NCBI RefSeq assembly: GCF_024508275.1
Contig: NZ_CP101989.1
Coordinates: forward strand, 1,550,001-1,614,000
Direction: 5' to 3'
Length of the DNA: 64,000 bases
From: Cellulomonas wangsupingiae
Lineage (GTDB): Bacteria > Actinomycetota > Actinomycetes > Actinomycetales > Cellulomonadaceae
The notes below the pieces were generated by a model that saw nothing but the letters and a program-made list of their open reading frames with translations, ran no database searches and was not told the DNA's origin. Below are positions 43,373 to 52,910 of this stretch, piece after piece; positions within the stretch are counted from its first letter, which is position 1, and each line of letters begins with the position of its first letter. The position numbers were made by a program, and so were the translations under genes.

Positions 43373-44233
43373 TCAGGAGGCGGGCGGGTTGTTGCGCAGC
43401 CACCGCGAGTCGTCGTTGACGTACGCGTAGTACAGCCCGATGAGCAGGCCGCCCCCGACGAAGTTGCCGATCAGCGCCAGCCCGACGTTGCCGGCGGCCA
43501 GCCCCACGTCGATGCCCTCCTGCAGCCCGACGATGGTGAACAGCACCGTGTTGGCGACCGAGTGCTCCAGCCCGAGGAAGGCGAAGATGAAGACCGCCAC
43601 GATCATGACGAGCGACTTCGTGAGGTCGTCCTTGATGAGTCCGTTGTAGACGAGCAGCATCGCCAGGTTGATGCAGAAGTTGCACAGCACGGCCCGCACC
43701 ACGAGGTCCGCCCAGCCGGTCGGTCCGTCCGTCACGAACGCGAGCTTGTGCTCCACCGACGCCACCATCTGCGCGAGCGTCGCGCCCTCGGCGAGCGTCG
43801 AGAACCGCACCAGCAGGGCGACCAGGAGCCCGCCGACGAAGTTGCCGACGTAGCACAGGCCGAGCAGCCGCAGCGCGCGGCCCCACGTCGTGCGCCGGTG
43901 GTAGGCGCCGATGGTGACGATCATCATGTTCGAGGTGAGGAGCTCGGAGCGCGAGTAGTAGATGAACACCAGCGCCCAGCCGAACGTGACCGCCGCGACC
44001 AGCCGGCCGAGCTGGTACAGCGTCCCGTCACCGACGGTGACCTGGTCGAACGCCGCGATGACGCCGTAGTGCGCGCCGTACAGCAGGCCGATGATGATGC
44101 CCGCCATCGCCGCGCGCATGAGGTAGCGGCGGCCCAGGGCGCCGGCCATCGTGGACTTGGTCTCGAGCGCCTCCAGCACCGTGCTGATGAAGAACTTGCC
44201 CGGGAACAGCGGGGAATCGGTACCGGCACTCAC
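43373..44233 (-). CDS. Formate/nitrite transporter family channel
   Basis: A 286-residue FNT-family membrane protein with six to seven hydrophobic segments. RSELLTSNMMIVTIGAYH, GNFVGGLLVALLV, LCNFCINLAMLL and FLGLEHSVANTVLF are family signatures; His in LEHSVAN is the central pore His. FNT channels carry formate, nitrite or hydrosulfide. The start at 44233 is GTG and lacks a good ribosome site. No nitrate-reductase or formate-lyase gene is near, so the substrate is open. It is divergent from the phosphoribosyltransferase gene. Confidence 0.88.
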   Translation of the reverse strand: MSAGTDSPLFPGKFFISTVLEALETKSTMAGALGRRYLMRAAMAGIIIGLLYGAHYGVIAAFDQVTVGDGTLYQLGRLVAAVTFGWALVFIYYSRSELLTSNMMIVTIGAYHRRTTWGRALRLLGLCYVGNFVGGLLVALLVRFSTLAEGATLAQMVASVEHKLAFVTDGPTGWADLVVRAVLCNFCINLAMLLVYNGLIKDDLTKSLVMIVAVFIFAFLGLEHSVANTVLFTIVGLQEGIDVGLAAGNVGLALIGNFVGGGLLIGLYYAYVNDDSRWLRNNPPAS

Positions 44234-44287
44234 ACGTCAACGGTGACACACGCGGACGGGTGGCGTCGCGTGCGCGACGATAGGGGG

Positions 44288-44800
44288 ATGACGACGACGG
44301 AGGCCGCACCCGGGCAGGACCTGCCGACCGAGCGCGAGGTGCTGGACTGGACGACGTTCGGCGCCGCGACGCGCGAGGTCGCGCAGACGGTCGTGGACTC
44401 CGGGTACGTCCCCGACGTCGTCGTGTCCGTCGCGCGCGGCGGTCTGCCGCCCGGCGGGGCCATCGCCTACGCCCTGGGCACCAAGGCCGTCGGCACGATG
44501 AACGTCGAGTTCTACACGGGCGTGGACAGCACGCTGCCGGAGCCCCAGCTGCTGCCCCCGCTGCTCGACACCGACGCGCTGGCAGGGCTGCGCGCGCTCG
44601 TCGTCGACGACGTCGCGGACTCCGGTGAGACGCTCGCCCTGGTCGAGCGGCTGCTGTCCGCGCACTGCGCGGAGGTGCGGACCGCCGTGCTGTACGCCAA
44701 GCCGCGCTCGGTGATCGCCCCGGACTACGTGTGGCGCCGCACCGACCTGTGGATCACGTTCCCGTGGTCGGCGCTGCCGCCGGTCCGGCCGGCGCGCTGA
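44288..44800 (+). CDS. Purine-type phosphoribosyltransferase family protein
   Basis: A 170-residue type I phosphoribosyltransferase. The PRPP loop is RALVVDDVADSGETLAL, and VSVARGGLPPGGAIAYALG is the dipeptide-loop region. The size and the TTFPW-type C-terminus suggest the xanthine/guanine PRT-like class common in actinobacteria. It could salvage a purine base, with PRPP, to a nucleotide. The ATG at 44288 is preceded directly by GATAGGGGG. The 3' end overlaps the convergent HAD gene by 47 bases. Confidence 0.85.
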   Translation: MTTTEAAPGQDLPTEREVLDWTTFGAATREVAQTVVDSGYVPDVVVSVARGGLPPGGAIAYALGTKAVGTMNVEFYTGVDSTLPEPQLLPPLLDTDALAGLRALVVDDVADSGETLALVERLLSAHCAEVRTAVLYAKPRSVIAPDYVWRRTDLWITFPWSALPPVRPAR

Positions 44801-45479
44801 TCTCGGCGCGCCCGGGCGTGCGGAGCGTCGCCAGCACCCTGTCGGCCAGGCGGTCGACCGTCGGGACGACCTCGAGCGCCCCGGCGCGCGCGAGCTCGCC
44901 CGGTTGCGCGTAGCCCCACGCGACGCCGACGCAGTCGACGCCGCACGCGCGCGCACCGTGCACGTCGTGCTCACGGTCGCCCACCATGAGCACGGGCCCG
45001 GCGGGTCGCAGCGCGTCCAGGGCCGCCGCGACGACCGTCGCCTTCGACGACGGCACGTGGTCCAGCGGGGCCCCGAACACCCCGTCGAGCAGGGGCGCGA
45101 GTCCGAAGCGCTCGCAGATCGGCCCGGCGAAGACCTCGGGCTTGCTGGTCGCCACGGCCAGCCGCACGCCCGCGTCGTGCAGGACCGCCAGCTGCTCCGG
45201 GACGCCCGGGTAGACGCTGTTCTGCCACATGCCCGTCTCGCGGAAGTACGCGCGGTACGCGGCGATCGCCTCGGGCACGCGGTCGGCCGGGACGTCGAAC
45301 AGGGCGAACGACTCGGCGAGCGGCGGGCCGACGAACCGCCGCAGCGCGGTCGCGTCCGGCACCGGCAGCCCCAGCGCGGTGAACGCGACGCGGGCGCTGG
45401 CGGCGATGCCGGGGTAGGAGTCGGTCAGGGTGCCGTCGAGGTCCAGCAGGACCAGGGGTGCGTGGCTCATCCCGGCCAT
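44754..45479 (-). CDS. HAD-superfamily phosphatase (phosphoglycolate-phosphatase-like), paralogue 1
   Basis: A 241-residue HAD hydrolase. Motif I is DLDGTLTDS (nucleophile Asp), motif II is the Ser/Thr in VATSKP, motif III is the Lys in SSKATVV, and motif IV is MVGDREHDV. A cap domain lies between motifs I and II, as in Gph/PgmB-type phosphatases that act on small phosphate esters. Starts at 45479 or 45470 are both possible. It is 17 bases downstream of a close paralogue, which suggests tandem duplication. Its 3' end runs 47 bases into the end of the opposing phosphoribosyltransferase gene. Confidence 0.88.
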   Translation of the reverse strand: MAGMSHAPLVLLDLDGTLTDSYPGIAASARVAFTALGLPVPDATALRRFVGPPLAESFALFDVPADRVPEAIAAYRAYFRETGMWQNSVYPGVPEQLAVLHDAGVRLAVATSKPEVFAGPICERFGLAPLLDGVFGAPLDHVPSSKATVVAAALDALRPAGPVLMVGDREHDVHGARACGVDCVGVAWGYAQPGELARAGALEVVPTVDRLADRVLATLRTPGRAEISAPAGPAAAPTTGT

Positions 45480-45496
45480 CATCCCAGGGCGCCGGG

Positions 45497-46168
45497 TCAG
45501 CCCGTCACGCGGGCGAGCACCGCGCCGGGGACGTCGGCGGGCGACGCGAGCACCTCGACGGCGCCGGCCGCGAGCAGCTCCTCGGCGCCGCCGTAGCCCC
45601 ACAGGGCACCGAGGCAGGGCAGGCCGTGCTCGGCGGCGCCGTGCACGTCGTGCTCCCGGTCACCGAGCATGACGGCCCGGTACCCGGCGTCTTCGACGGT
45701 CCCGCGCACCCACGCCAGCGCCCGCCCGATGATCTCGCCCTTGGTCTCCGACTCGTCGTCGGGGGCGCCGACCACGTGGTCGAGGAGCGGCGTGAGGCCG
45801 GTCTCGGCGCAGATCGGCTCCGCCCAGCGCAGCGGCTTGGCCGTGGCGACCACGAGCAGCACACCCGCCTCGCGCAGCGCGACCAGGGCCTCGGGGACGC
45901 CGTCGAACACCCGGGTGTCCCACACGCCCTCGCGGCCGAAGTGCTCGCCGTAGCCGGTGATCGCGGCGTCCACCAGGTCGACGGGCACGCCGTGCGTCGT
46001 GAACGACCACGCGATCGGCGGCCCGGCGAACGAGCGCATCGTCGCCTCGTCGGGGGCCGGCAGGCCGACCGCGGCGTAGGCGGTGCGCACCGATGCGACG
46101 ATGCCGGAGGCGGAGTCCATGAGCGTGCCGTCGAGGTCGAGCAGGGCAACGGGTCGAGCGGTGGTCAT
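45497..46168 (-). CDS. HAD-superfamily phosphatase, paralogue 2
   Basis: A 223-residue HAD hydrolase with all four motifs: LLDLDGTLMDS, VVATAKP, ETKGEIIG, and MLGDREHDVHG. It is similar along its whole length to the next gene. The ATG at 46168 is the only sensible start. The two genes form a minus-strand pair divergent from ileS. Substrate unknown; phosphoglycolate or a sugar phosphate is likely. Confidence 0.88.
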   Translation of the reverse strand: MTTARPVALLDLDGTLMDSASGIVASVRTAYAAVGLPAPDEATMRSFAGPPIAWSFTTHGVPVDLVDAAITGYGEHFGREGVWDTRVFDGVPEALVALREAGVLLVVATAKPLRWAEPICAETGLTPLLDHVVGAPDDESETKGEIIGRALAWVRGTVEDAGYRAVMLGDREHDVHGAAEHGLPCLGALWGYGGAEELLAAGAVEVLASPADVPGAVLARVTG

Positions 46169-46242
46169 GGGCCGATCGTGCCTGGTCGGCCGTGGCGGCG
46201 ACGAATCACCGGCGCCTGCCGGGCGCAGCGCGCGCGCCTGGC

Positions 46243-46490
46243 TATGCTGGGTCCACAGGCATCGACCCGGCCATCACCGGTGAGCCTCCGGAAGAACGGG
46301 ATCGCGCGTCCTCGTGGCGCGGGTCCTCAGTAGAACCGGACGGGGCAGGCCCGTCACAGCCGCAGGCGAGAGGCCGGGGACCCGTCCCCGGCAAGCGAGG
46401 TGGTACCGCGGTGGTGCCCGGCCGGTCCGGGTGGCGTCGTCCTCGTGGCCGTACCGCACCCCCGGGTGCGCGAGACCAGGAGCACCGACC
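46243..46490 (+). promoter_or_regulatory. ileS promoter and translational T-box riboswitch
   Basis: A -10 hexamer TATGCT (46243-46248) starts a leader of about 235 bases. An ultrashort stem I shows CCGG-CCATCA-CCGG with the isoleucine specifier ATC at 46273-46275. The T-box sequence AGGTGGTACCGCGG is at 46399-46412, with the TGGT bulge at 46401-46404 that pairs with the uncharged tRNA 3' end. The downstream GC-rich part reaches the ribosome site CCAGGAGC before the GTG at 46491, so control is probably at translation initiation, as in mycobacterial ileS. Uncharged tRNA-Ile would switch on ileS. Confidence 0.9.
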
Positions 46491-49400
46491 GTGGCGTACC
46501 CGCTGCACCGCACCTCCGACGGCACGTCCGCCGGCACTCCCGCGACCGTCCCGCCGAGCCCCGACCTGCCTGCCCTCGAGCAGGACGTGCTGCGGTACTG
46601 GGAGACGGACGACACGTTCCGCGCCTCGGTGGCGCTGCGCCCGACGGGCGAGAACGGCGACAACGAGTACGTCTTCTACGACGGCCCGCCGTTCGCCAAC
46701 GGCCTGCCGCACTACGGCCACCTGCTGACCGGGTACGCCAAGGACGTCGTCCCGCGCTACCAGACGATGCGCGGCAAGCACGTGGAGCGGCGCTTCGGCT
46801 GGGACACCCACGGCCTGCCCGCCGAGCTCGAGGCCGAGCGCAGGCTCGGCATCACCGACAAGTCGCAGATCGACGAGATGGGCATCGCCGCGTTCAACGA
46901 GGCCTGCCGCGAGTCGGTGCTGACGTACACCAAGGAGTGGGAGGAGTACGTCACCCGGCAGGCGCGCTGGGTCGACTTCGAGAACGACTACAAGACGCTC
47001 GACCCGTCCTTCATGGAGTCGGTGATCTGGGCGTTCAAGCAGCTGTACGACAAGGGCCTGGCCTACGAGGGCTACCGCGTCCTGCCGTACTGCTGGCGCG
47101 ACGAGACGCCGCTGAGCAACCACGAGCTGCGCATGGACGAGGACGTGTACGCCTCGCGCCAGGACCCGGCGATCACCGTCGGGTTCCGCCTGGACTCCGG
47201 CGAGCTGCTGCTGATCTGGACGACGACGCCCTGGACGCTGCCGTCCAACCTGGCCGTCGCGGTCGGGCCCGACGTCGAGTACGTCGTCGTCGAGCCGGCC
47301 GCCGGGTCGCCGTTCGGCGAGGCGCACCCCGGGGAGCGCGTGGTGCTCGCCGCGGCGCGCCTGGGCGCGTACGCCCGTGAGCTGGGCGACGAGCCGACCG
47401 TCGTCGCGCGTCTGACGGGCGCCGACCTCGTGGGCCGGCGCTACACCCCGCCCTTCGACTACTTCGCCGGGCACGAGCACGCGCACCAGGTGCTCGCGGC
47501 GGACTTCGTCACCACCGAGGACGGCACCGGCGTCGTGCACCTCGCGCCGGCGTTCGGTGAGGACGACATGGCCGCGTGCGACGCCGCGGGCATCGTGCCG
47601 GTGGTGCCGGTCGACTCCAAGGGCCGGTTCACCGCGCAGGTGAGCGACTACGCGGGCACCCAGGTCTTCGAGGCGAACAAGCAGGTCATCGCCGACCTGA
47701 AGAACGGCACGGGCCCGCTCGCGCGCGTCGACGCCGCCCACCGCGCCGCCCTGGTGCGCCACGAGACCTACGAGCACTCCTACCCGCACTGCTGGCGCTG
47801 CCGGAACCCGCTGATCTACAAGGCGGTGTCCTCGTGGTTCGTGCGGGTCACCGAGTTCAAGGACCGCATGGTCGAGCTCAACCAGGGCATCGAGTGGATC
47901 CCGGGCCACATCAAGGACGGCCAGTTCGGCAAGTGGCTCGAGAACGCGCGCGACTGGTCGATCAGCCGCAACCGCTACTGGGGCACGCCCATCCCGGTGT
48001 GGGTGAGCGACGACCCGGCGTACCCGCGCGTCGACGTCTACGGCTCGTTCGCCGAGCTCGAGGCCGACTTCGGCCGCGTGCCGACCAACGACGCCGGTGA
48101 GCCGGACCTGCACCGGCCCTTCATCGACGACCTCACGCGCCCCAACCCGGACGACCCGACGGGCCGGGCGACGATGCGCCGCATCCCGGACGTGCTCGAC
48201 GTGTGGTTCGACTCCGGGTCGATGCCGTTCGCGCAGGTGCACTACCCGTTCGAGAACCGCGAGTGGTTCGAGCACCACTACCCGGGCGACTTCATCGTCG
48301 AGTACATCGGCCAGACCCGCGGCTGGTTCTACACGCTGCACGTGCTGGCCACGGCGATCTTCGACCGGGCGGCCTTCCGCAACGTCATGTGCCACGGCAT
48401 CGTGCTCGGCGACGACGGCCGCAAGGCCAGCAAGTCGCTGCGCAACTTCCCCGACCCGGTCCTCATGTGGGACAAGTACGGCTCGGACGCCGTGCGCTGG
48501 TCGCTCATGTCCTCCACGATCCTGCGGGGCGGCAACCTCGTCGTCACGGAGGAGGGCATCCGCGACGGCGTGCGTCAGGTGCTGCTGCCGCTGTGGAGCA
48601 CGTACTACTTCTTCACGCTGTACGCCGGCGCGGCCGACGAGGGCCGTGGGTGCACGGCGCAGCGCGTCACGGCTGAGCGTGCCGCCGGTCTGGCGCCCAT
48701 GGACCGCTACCTCCTGGCGCGCACCGGGGACCTCGCGACGCGGATGACCGAGCTGCTCGACGCGTACGACGTCCCCGCCGCGTGCGAGGCCGTGCGCGAG
48801 CACCTCGACCTGCTGACGAACTGGTACGTGCGCACCCAGCGCGACCGCTTCTGGTCGGAGGACGCCGACGCGTTCGACACGCTGTGGACCGCGCTGGAGA
48901 CGCTCACGCGCGTCATGGCGCCGCTCGCCCCGCTCGTCACCGAGGAGGTGTGGCGCGGGCTCACCGGTGGGCGCTCCGTGCACCTCACGGACTGGCCCGT
49001 GAGCGTGCAGCCGCCGGGCGAGGACGCGCCGGTCCTCCAGGGGGAGGGCGGGTGGTACGCCGTGGCCGGCGGTGGGTACGTCGGCGAGGCGCTCCTCGTC
49101 GAGGACCCGGCGCTCGTCACCGCGATGGACGAGGTGCGCGCCGTGGTGTCCTCGGCGCTCGGCCTGCGCAAGGCGCACCAGGTGCGTGTGCGCCAGCCGC
49201 TGCGCCGGCTCACGGTCGCGGTGCCGGACCCCGCGGCGCTCGCGCCGTACACCGACCTGCTGGCCGCCGAGCTCAACGTCAAGCACGTCGACGTGGTCGA
49301 GGCGGACGCCGCGACCACCGAGCGGTTCGGCATCACGCAGCGGCTCGCGGTCAACGCCCGCGCCGCGGGCCCGCGCCTCGGCAAGGCCGTGCAGCAGGTC

Positions 49401-49835
49401 ATCAAGGGCGCCCGCTCCGGTGCGTGGCGGGTCGACGGCGAGACCGTCGTCGTCACCACCGACGCCGGGGACGTCGCCCTCGAGCCGGCGGAGTACGAGC
49501 TGACGACGGTGGTCGGCGAGGGCGCGGGGGCCGACGTGGCCGCCGCCGTCCTGGCCGGCGGCGTGGTCGTCGTCCTCGACCTCGCGCTCGACGACGCGCT
49601 GCGCGCCGAGGGGTACGCCCGCGACGTCGTGCGCGCCGTGCAGGACGCGCGCAAGGCGGCAGGTCTGCACGTCACGGACCGCGTGGACCTCACGCTCACG
49701 GTCCCGACGGCGCACGTGGCGGACGTCGAGGCGCACCGCGAGTTCGTCGCCGCCGAGACGCTGGCGACGTCCGTGACGATCGAGGCCGCCGACGTGGCCG
49801 ACGTCGCCGTGAGCGTCGTGCAGGCCGACGCGTGA
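46491..49835 (+). CDS. ileS: Isoleucyl-tRNA synthetase (type 2, mupirocin-insensitive class)
   Basis: A 1,114-residue class I synthetase charging tRNA-Ile. The HIGH-type motif is HYGH (residues 74-77, in [15 protein letters not shown]) and the KMSKS motif is KASKS (645-649). The editing domain and the C-terminal anticodon domain are present in the expected order. The GLPHYGH form and the length mark the eukaryote-like IleRS2 class, which is naturally less sensitive to mupirocin. The GTG at 46491 follows the CCAGGAGC site at the end of the T-box leader. An upstream GTG at 46314 would lie inside the riboswitch and was rejected. Its stop overlaps folC. Confidence 0.96.
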   Translation: MAYPLHRTSDGTSAGTPATVPPSPDLPALEQDVLRYWETDDTFRASVALRPTGENGDNEYVFYDGPPFANGLPHYGHLLTGYAKDVVPRYQTMRGKHVERRFGWDTHGLPAELEAERRLGITDKSQIDEMGIAAFNEACRESVLTYTKEWEEYVTRQARWVDFENDYKTLDPSFMESVIWAFKQLYDKGLAYEGYRVLPYCWRDETPLSNHELRMDEDVYASRQDPAITVGFRLDSGELLLIWTTTPWTLPSNLAVAVGPDVEYVVVEPAAGSPFGEAHPGERVVLAAARLGAYARELGDEPTVVARLTGADLVGRRYTPPFDYFAGHEHAHQVLAADFVTTEDGTGVVHLAPAFGEDDMAACDAAGIVPVVPVDSKGRFTAQVSDYAGTQVFEANKQVIADLKNGTGPLARVDAAHRAALVRHETYEHSYPHCWRCRNPLIYKAVSSWFVRVTEFKDRMVELNQGIEWIPGHIKDGQFGKWLENARDWSISRNRYWGTPIPVWVSDDPAYPRVDVYGSFAELEADFGRVPTNDAGEPDLHRPFIDDLTRPNPDDPTGRATMRRIPDVLDVWFDSGSMPFAQVHYPFENREWFEHHYPGDFIVEYIGQTRGWFYTLHVLATAIFDRAAFRNVMCHGIVLGDDGRKASKSLRNFPDPVLMWDKYGSDAVRWSLMSSTILRGGNLVVTEEGIRDGVRQVLLPLWSTYYFFTLYAGAADEGRGCTAQRVTAERAAGLAPMDRYLLARTGDLATRMTELLDAYDVPAACEAVREHLDLLTNWYVRTQRDRFWSEDADAFDTLWTALETLTRVMAPLAPLVTEEVWRGLTGGRSVHLTDWPVSVQPPGEDAPVLQGEGGWYAVAGGGYVGEALLVEDPALVTAMDEVRAVVSSALGLRKAHQVRVRQPLRRLTVAVPDPAALAPYTDLLAAELNVKHVDVVEADAATTERFGITQRLAVNARAAGPRLGKAVQQVIKGARSGAWRVDGETVVVTTDAGDVALEPAEYELTTVVGEGAGADVAAAVLAGGVVVVLDLALDDALRAEGYARDVVRAVQDARKAAGLHVTDRVDLTLTVPTAHVADVEAHREFVAAETLATSVTIEAADVADVAVSVVQADA

Positions 49836-51217
49836 GCCGCGAGCGAGGTGGCGCGGACCACCTGAAGGACGAGGCCGCACGGGCCGCCCGGGAGGCGGCC
49901 GACGAGGTGTACCGCGCGATCCTCTCGCGGGCGCCCGAGCAGGACATCGACCCGTCCCTCGACCGTGTGCGCGACGTGCTGGAGCTGCTGGGGGACCCGC
50001 AGCGCGCGTTCCGCACGGTGCACCTGACCGGCACCAACGGCAAGACGTCGACCGCTCGCATGGTGGAGCGGCTGCTGCGTGAGCACGGTCTGCGCACGGG
50101 GCGGTTCACCAGCCCGCACCTGACGCGCGTCACCGAGCGCATCAGCATCGACGGTGAGCCGATCAGCGACGAGCGGTTCGTCGAGGTCTGGCAGGACGTC
50201 GCGCCGTACGTGCACATGGTCGACCAGCAGCACCTCGAGCGCGGCGGGCAGCGGCTGTCGTTCTTCGAGGTCTTCACCGTCATGGCGTACGCCGCGTTCG
50301 CCGACGCGCCCGTCGAGGTCGCGGTCGTCGAGGTGGGTCTCGGCGGCCGCTGGGACGCGACGAACCTCGTCGACGCCGAGGTCGCCGTGATCACGCCGAT
50401 CGCGATGGACCACGAGCGCTACCTGGGCGACACCCTCGTGGAGATCGCGGGGGAGAAGGTCGGCATCGTCAAGGACGGCGCGACGCTGGTGCTCGCGCAC
50501 CAGACCGACGACGTCGAGGGCGTCGTGCTGGCCGCGGCGGCCGAGCGCGGTGCGCGGGTCGTGCGTGAGGACGTCGACGTCGCGGTGGTCGACCGGCAGG
50601 TCGCCGTCGGCGGGCAGCTCGTCGCGCTGCGCGGGCTGGGCGGCGTGTACACTGACGTGTTCCTGCCGCTGTACGGCGAGCACCAGGCGCACAACGCGCT
50701 GCTCGCGCTCGTCGCCACGGAGGCGCTGCTCACCGGTGGCGCGGCGCTCGACGGTGCGGTCGTGGAGGCGGCGTTCGCGGACGTGACGTCACCGGGCCGG
50801 CTCGAGGTCGTGCGGTCGAGCCCGACCGTGCTCGTCGACGCCGCGCACAATCCCGCGGGCGCCGAGGCGCTGGTCGACGCGGTCACGGAGGCGTTCGAGT
50901 TCACGCGCCTCGTGGGCGTGGTGGGCGTCATGGCGGACAAGGACCCCGAGGGGATCCTGGCGGCGCTCGAGCCGTTGCTGGCCGAGGTCGTCGTCACGCA
51001 GGCGTCGACGTCCCGGGCGCTGGACGTCGACGACCTGGCCGAGATCGCGGTCGACGTGTTCGGCGAGGACCGCGTGCACGTCGCGGCACGCCTGCCCGAC
51101 GCGATCGACCAGGCCGTGCAGCGCGCCGAGAGCGAGGCGGAGCACGGTGCCGGCGTAATCGTGACGGGCTCGGTGCTGCTCGTCGCCGAGGCGCGCATCC
51201 TGCTCGGCCGGGAGTGA
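49832..51217 (+). CDS. folC: Bifunctional folylpolyglutamate synthase / dihydrofolate synthase
   Basis: A 461-residue Mur-ligase-like enzyme that adds glutamate to dihydropteroate and tetrahydrofolates. The ATP loop GTNGKTS is at 67-73; [12 protein letters not shown] and the [15 protein letters not shown] and [12 protein letters not shown] motifs follow. The GTG at 49832 overlaps the ileS stop (GTGA). In actinobacteria folC is normally followed directly by a DUF4233 gene and ndk; here about 5.5 kb of other DNA intervenes. A decayed fragment of this gene's 3' end recurs at 52667. Confidence 0.95.
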   Translation: MSRERGGADHLKDEAARAAREAADEVYRAILSRAPEQDIDPSLDRVRDVLELLGDPQRAFRTVHLTGTNGKTSTARMVERLLREHGLRTGRFTSPHLTRVTERISIDGEPISDERFVEVWQDVAPYVHMVDQQHLERGGQRLSFFEVFTVMAYAAFADAPVEVAVVEVGLGGRWDATNLVDAEVAVITPIAMDHERYLGDTLVEIAGEKVGIVKDGATLVLAHQTDDVEGVVLAAAAERGARVVREDVDVAVVDRQVAVGGQLVALRGLGGVYTDVFLPLYGEHQAHNALLALVATEALLTGGAALDGAVVEAAFADVTSPGRLEVVRSSPTVLVDAAHNPAGAEALVDAVTEAFEFTRLVGVVGVMADKDPEGILAALEPLLAEVVVTQASTSRALDVDDLAEIAVDVFGEDRVHVAARLPDAIDQAVQRAESEAEHGAGVIVTGSVLLVAEARILLGRE

Positions 51218-51222
51218 CGCAC

Positions 51223-51262
51223 GGCGCGGTGGCACGGTTTCACCCTCCGCTGCCACCGCGCC
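51223..51262 (+). terminator. folC terminator
   Basis: Perfect 12-bp stem GGCGCGGTGGCA/TGCCACCGCGCC with a 16-base loop, five bases after the folC stop codon. Confidence 0.75.
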
Positions 51263-51290
51263 GGGGTGTCCCCTTCGCCCGGTCTGTCCC

Positions 51291-51305
51291 TATTCTCGTC
51301 GCGTG
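51291..51305 (+). promoter_or_regulatory. Promoter of beta-helix gene 1
   Basis: TATTCT (51291-51296) is six bases before a GTG at 51303. The transcript would start at that GTG. The more likely translation start is the ATG at 51339, which has GGGGGG upstream and begins the signal peptide. The same promoter recurs at 52863. Confidence 0.55.
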
Positions 51306-51338
51306 CGCACCTGCGCACCGACATGCCGGGGGGCAGAT

Positions 51339-52436
51339 ATGGGCGTCATCATCCGAGCGACCGTCGCGGTCGCGACCGTCGCGGTCACGGTTCTCACGAG
51401 CGGGGCGGCGCCGACGCCCTCGCCCGGTACGGTGCGCTGCGGCGCGACGCTGACGAGCTCGACGACACTGACCGCTGACCTCGTGTGCCGGAACTCGGAC
51501 GTCGGCCTGCGGCTCGCCGAGGGGGTCGTCCTCGACCTCGGGGGCTTCTCGCTCGTCGGGCCGGGGCGGGGTTTCGGGACTGCTGTGACCGGCGGCTACA
51601 CGCCGACCGTGCGCAACGGCACGATCCGCGGGTGGAACACGGGGGTCATGAGCGAAGAGGCCGACGGGGGCGGCGCGATCTCGCACGTCCTGGTGACCAA
51701 CACGCGGCTGGCCATCGGCAGCAGCCTCGGCGGGACGGCGACCGTCGAGTCCTCGACCCTGCGCGGCAACGACTACGGCATCACCACGTTCCAGTCCACC
51801 GCGACCGTGACCGACTCGGTCCTCCGCGACAACGGGAGCGCGGTGGTCGTCGGCTCGGACTACACCACCGTCCGTGTGCAGCGCTCCACCCTCAGGGGCA
51901 ACGACATCGCGGTCGACTGCGAGGGCGGGTCCCTGACCGTCGAGAGTGCGCGCCTGGTCGAGAACGGGACCGGGGTGCGCGTCGACCCGTTCATGTGCGG
52001 CGCGGACGTCGTCGACAGCACGGTGAGCCGCAACGAGGTCGGGGTGTCGTCGTCGAGCACCTTCCCCGAGGGCCTCGGCCTGCTCCTCGAGCGGAACGTG
52101 TTCCGCGACAACACGGTGGCCGTCGACCTGCAGTGGTCTGCGACCGTGAACGACAACGAGTTCCGCGGCAACGCGACCGCGCTGCGCACCCGGACCTCGA
52201 CGGACCCGCAGTGGGGCCCGGTGGTCGTCCGCGTGACGGCCAACGACTTCCGCCGCAACGGGGACGCCGTCGTCATCGACGGTCTCTCGGAGCTCGGCAG
52301 CAACACCGCCGTGCGCAACACCGGCGTCGGCATCTCGGCGCCCGGGGCGACCGACCTCGGGGGCAACGTCGCCTGGGGCAACGGCGTCGAGCCGCAGTGC
52401 GTGGGCGTCGTGTGCGCGGGCCGGCCGGGGGCCTGA
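51339..52436 (+). CDS. Secreted right-handed parallel beta-helix protein (copy 1)
   Basis: A 365-residue protein with a signal peptide (MGVIIRATVAVATVAV, cleavage after about residue 26) and a repeat-rich beta-helix body with many NxFRxN, TVxxSxLRxN and GVxxN turns. The family includes polysaccharide lyases and surface adhesins, but no catalytic residues are obvious. Cys pairs near both ends may cap the helix. ATG at 51339 was preferred over the GTG at 51303, which would prepend 12 Cys-rich residues. It is a paralogue of the gene at 52911: the first 38 and last 25 residues are nearly identical while the middle has diverged. Confidence 0.8.
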   Translation: MGVIIRATVAVATVAVTVLTSGAAPTPSPGTVRCGATLTSSTTLTADLVCRNSDVGLRLAEGVVLDLGGFSLVGPGRGFGTAVTGGYTPTVRNGTIRGWNTGVMSEEADGGGAISHVLVTNTRLAIGSSLGGTATVESSTLRGNDYGITTFQSTATVTDSVLRDNGSAVVVGSDYTTVRVQRSTLRGNDIAVDCEGGSLTVESARLVENGTGVRVDPFMCGADVVDSTVSRNEVGVSSSSTFPEGLGLLLERNVFRDNTVAVDLQWSATVNDNEFRGNATALRTRTSTDPQWGPVVVRVTANDFRRNGDAVVIDGLSELGSNTAVRNTGVGISAPGATDLGGNVAWGNGVEPQCVGVVCAGRPGA

Positions 52437-52479
52437 TCCGGCAGGTCCCGCGGGGCGGCAGACCTCAGGGAGGACGCGA

Positions 52480-52666
52480 GTGAAGAAGCTCGTCAACGAC
52501 CCGCAGGACGTCGTCGCCGAGTCGCTCGAGGGCTTCGGCCTGGCCCACGCGGACGTGGTGCGGGTGCACACCGAGCCGCTGTTCGTCACCCGGGTCGGCG
52601 GCGCCGTGCCCGGCAAGGTCGGGCTCGTCAGCGGCGGTGGCGGCCACGAGCCGCTGCGCACCGGTG
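52480..52666 (+). pseudogene. dhaK: dhaK 5' fragment (truncated copy)
   Basis: About 62 codons matching the start of the intact dhaK at 54216, from the same CAGGGAGGACGCGA leader and GTG through the SGGGGHEP phosphate-binding loop (one Ala codon is missing from that loop). The match ends at 52666, where folC-derived sequence begins. The frame runs on into unrelated codons to 53043 but no kinase follows, so it cannot function. Confidence 0.88.
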
Positions 52667-52789
52667 CTGGCGGAGTTCGTCGTCACGCAGGCGTCGACGT
52701 CCCGAGCGCTGGACGTCGACGACCTGGCCGAGATCGCGGGATCGGTGCTGCTCGTCGCCGCGGCGCGCATCCTGCTCCGCCGGGACTGA
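52667..52789 (+). pseudogene. folC: folC 3' fragment (internally deleted copy)
   Basis: Forty-one codons matching the end of folC in frame ([21 protein letters not shown], joined to SVLLVAAARILLRRD and a stop). About 125 bases between these two parts of the intact gene are absent. It is directly joined to the dhaK fragment and followed by a copy of the folC terminator, which marks the junction of a tandem duplication. Confidence 0.88.
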
Positions 52790-52794
52790 CGCGC

Positions 52795-52868
52795 GGCGCG
52801 GTGGCACGGTTTCACCCTCCGCTGCCACCGCGCCGGGGTGTCCCCTTCGCCCGGTCTGTCCCTATTCT
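52795..52868 (+). promoter_or_regulatory. Duplicated folC terminator and beta-helix promoter
   Basis: The 12-bp stem recurs at 52795-52806 and 52823-52834, and the promoter TATTCT at 52863-52868, each 1,572 bases after the first copy and with essentially no change. Strong conservation here compared with the diverged coding centre suggests recent exchange or selection. Confidence 0.7.
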
Positions 52869-52910
52869 CGTCGCGTGCGCACCTGCGCACCGACATGCCG
52901 GGGGGCAGAC

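Larger units (their letters stand above)
50985..52666 (+). repeat. Ancient tandem duplication, unit 1 (folC 3' end, beta-helix gene, dhaK 5' fragment)
   Basis: The order folC end - terminator - TATTCT promoter - beta-helix gene - dhaK start appears twice. From the folC stop to the beta-helix start the two units are offset by exactly 1,572 bases. Unit 1 has the intact folC and a broken dhaK. The junction with unit 2 is at 52666/52667, where dhaK coding sequence changes abruptly into folC coding sequence. Confidence 0.85.

Noticed and set aside
46314..46490. An upstream GTG extending ileS by 59 codons
   Set aside because: The extension lies inside the T-box leader, and the ribosome site is directly before 46491.
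46242..49880. A 1,212-codon open frame on the minus strand opposite ileS
   Set aside because: Shadow of ileS in very GC-rich DNA: the translation is Arg/Val/His-rich low complexity with no motif, while the plus strand has a complete synthetase.
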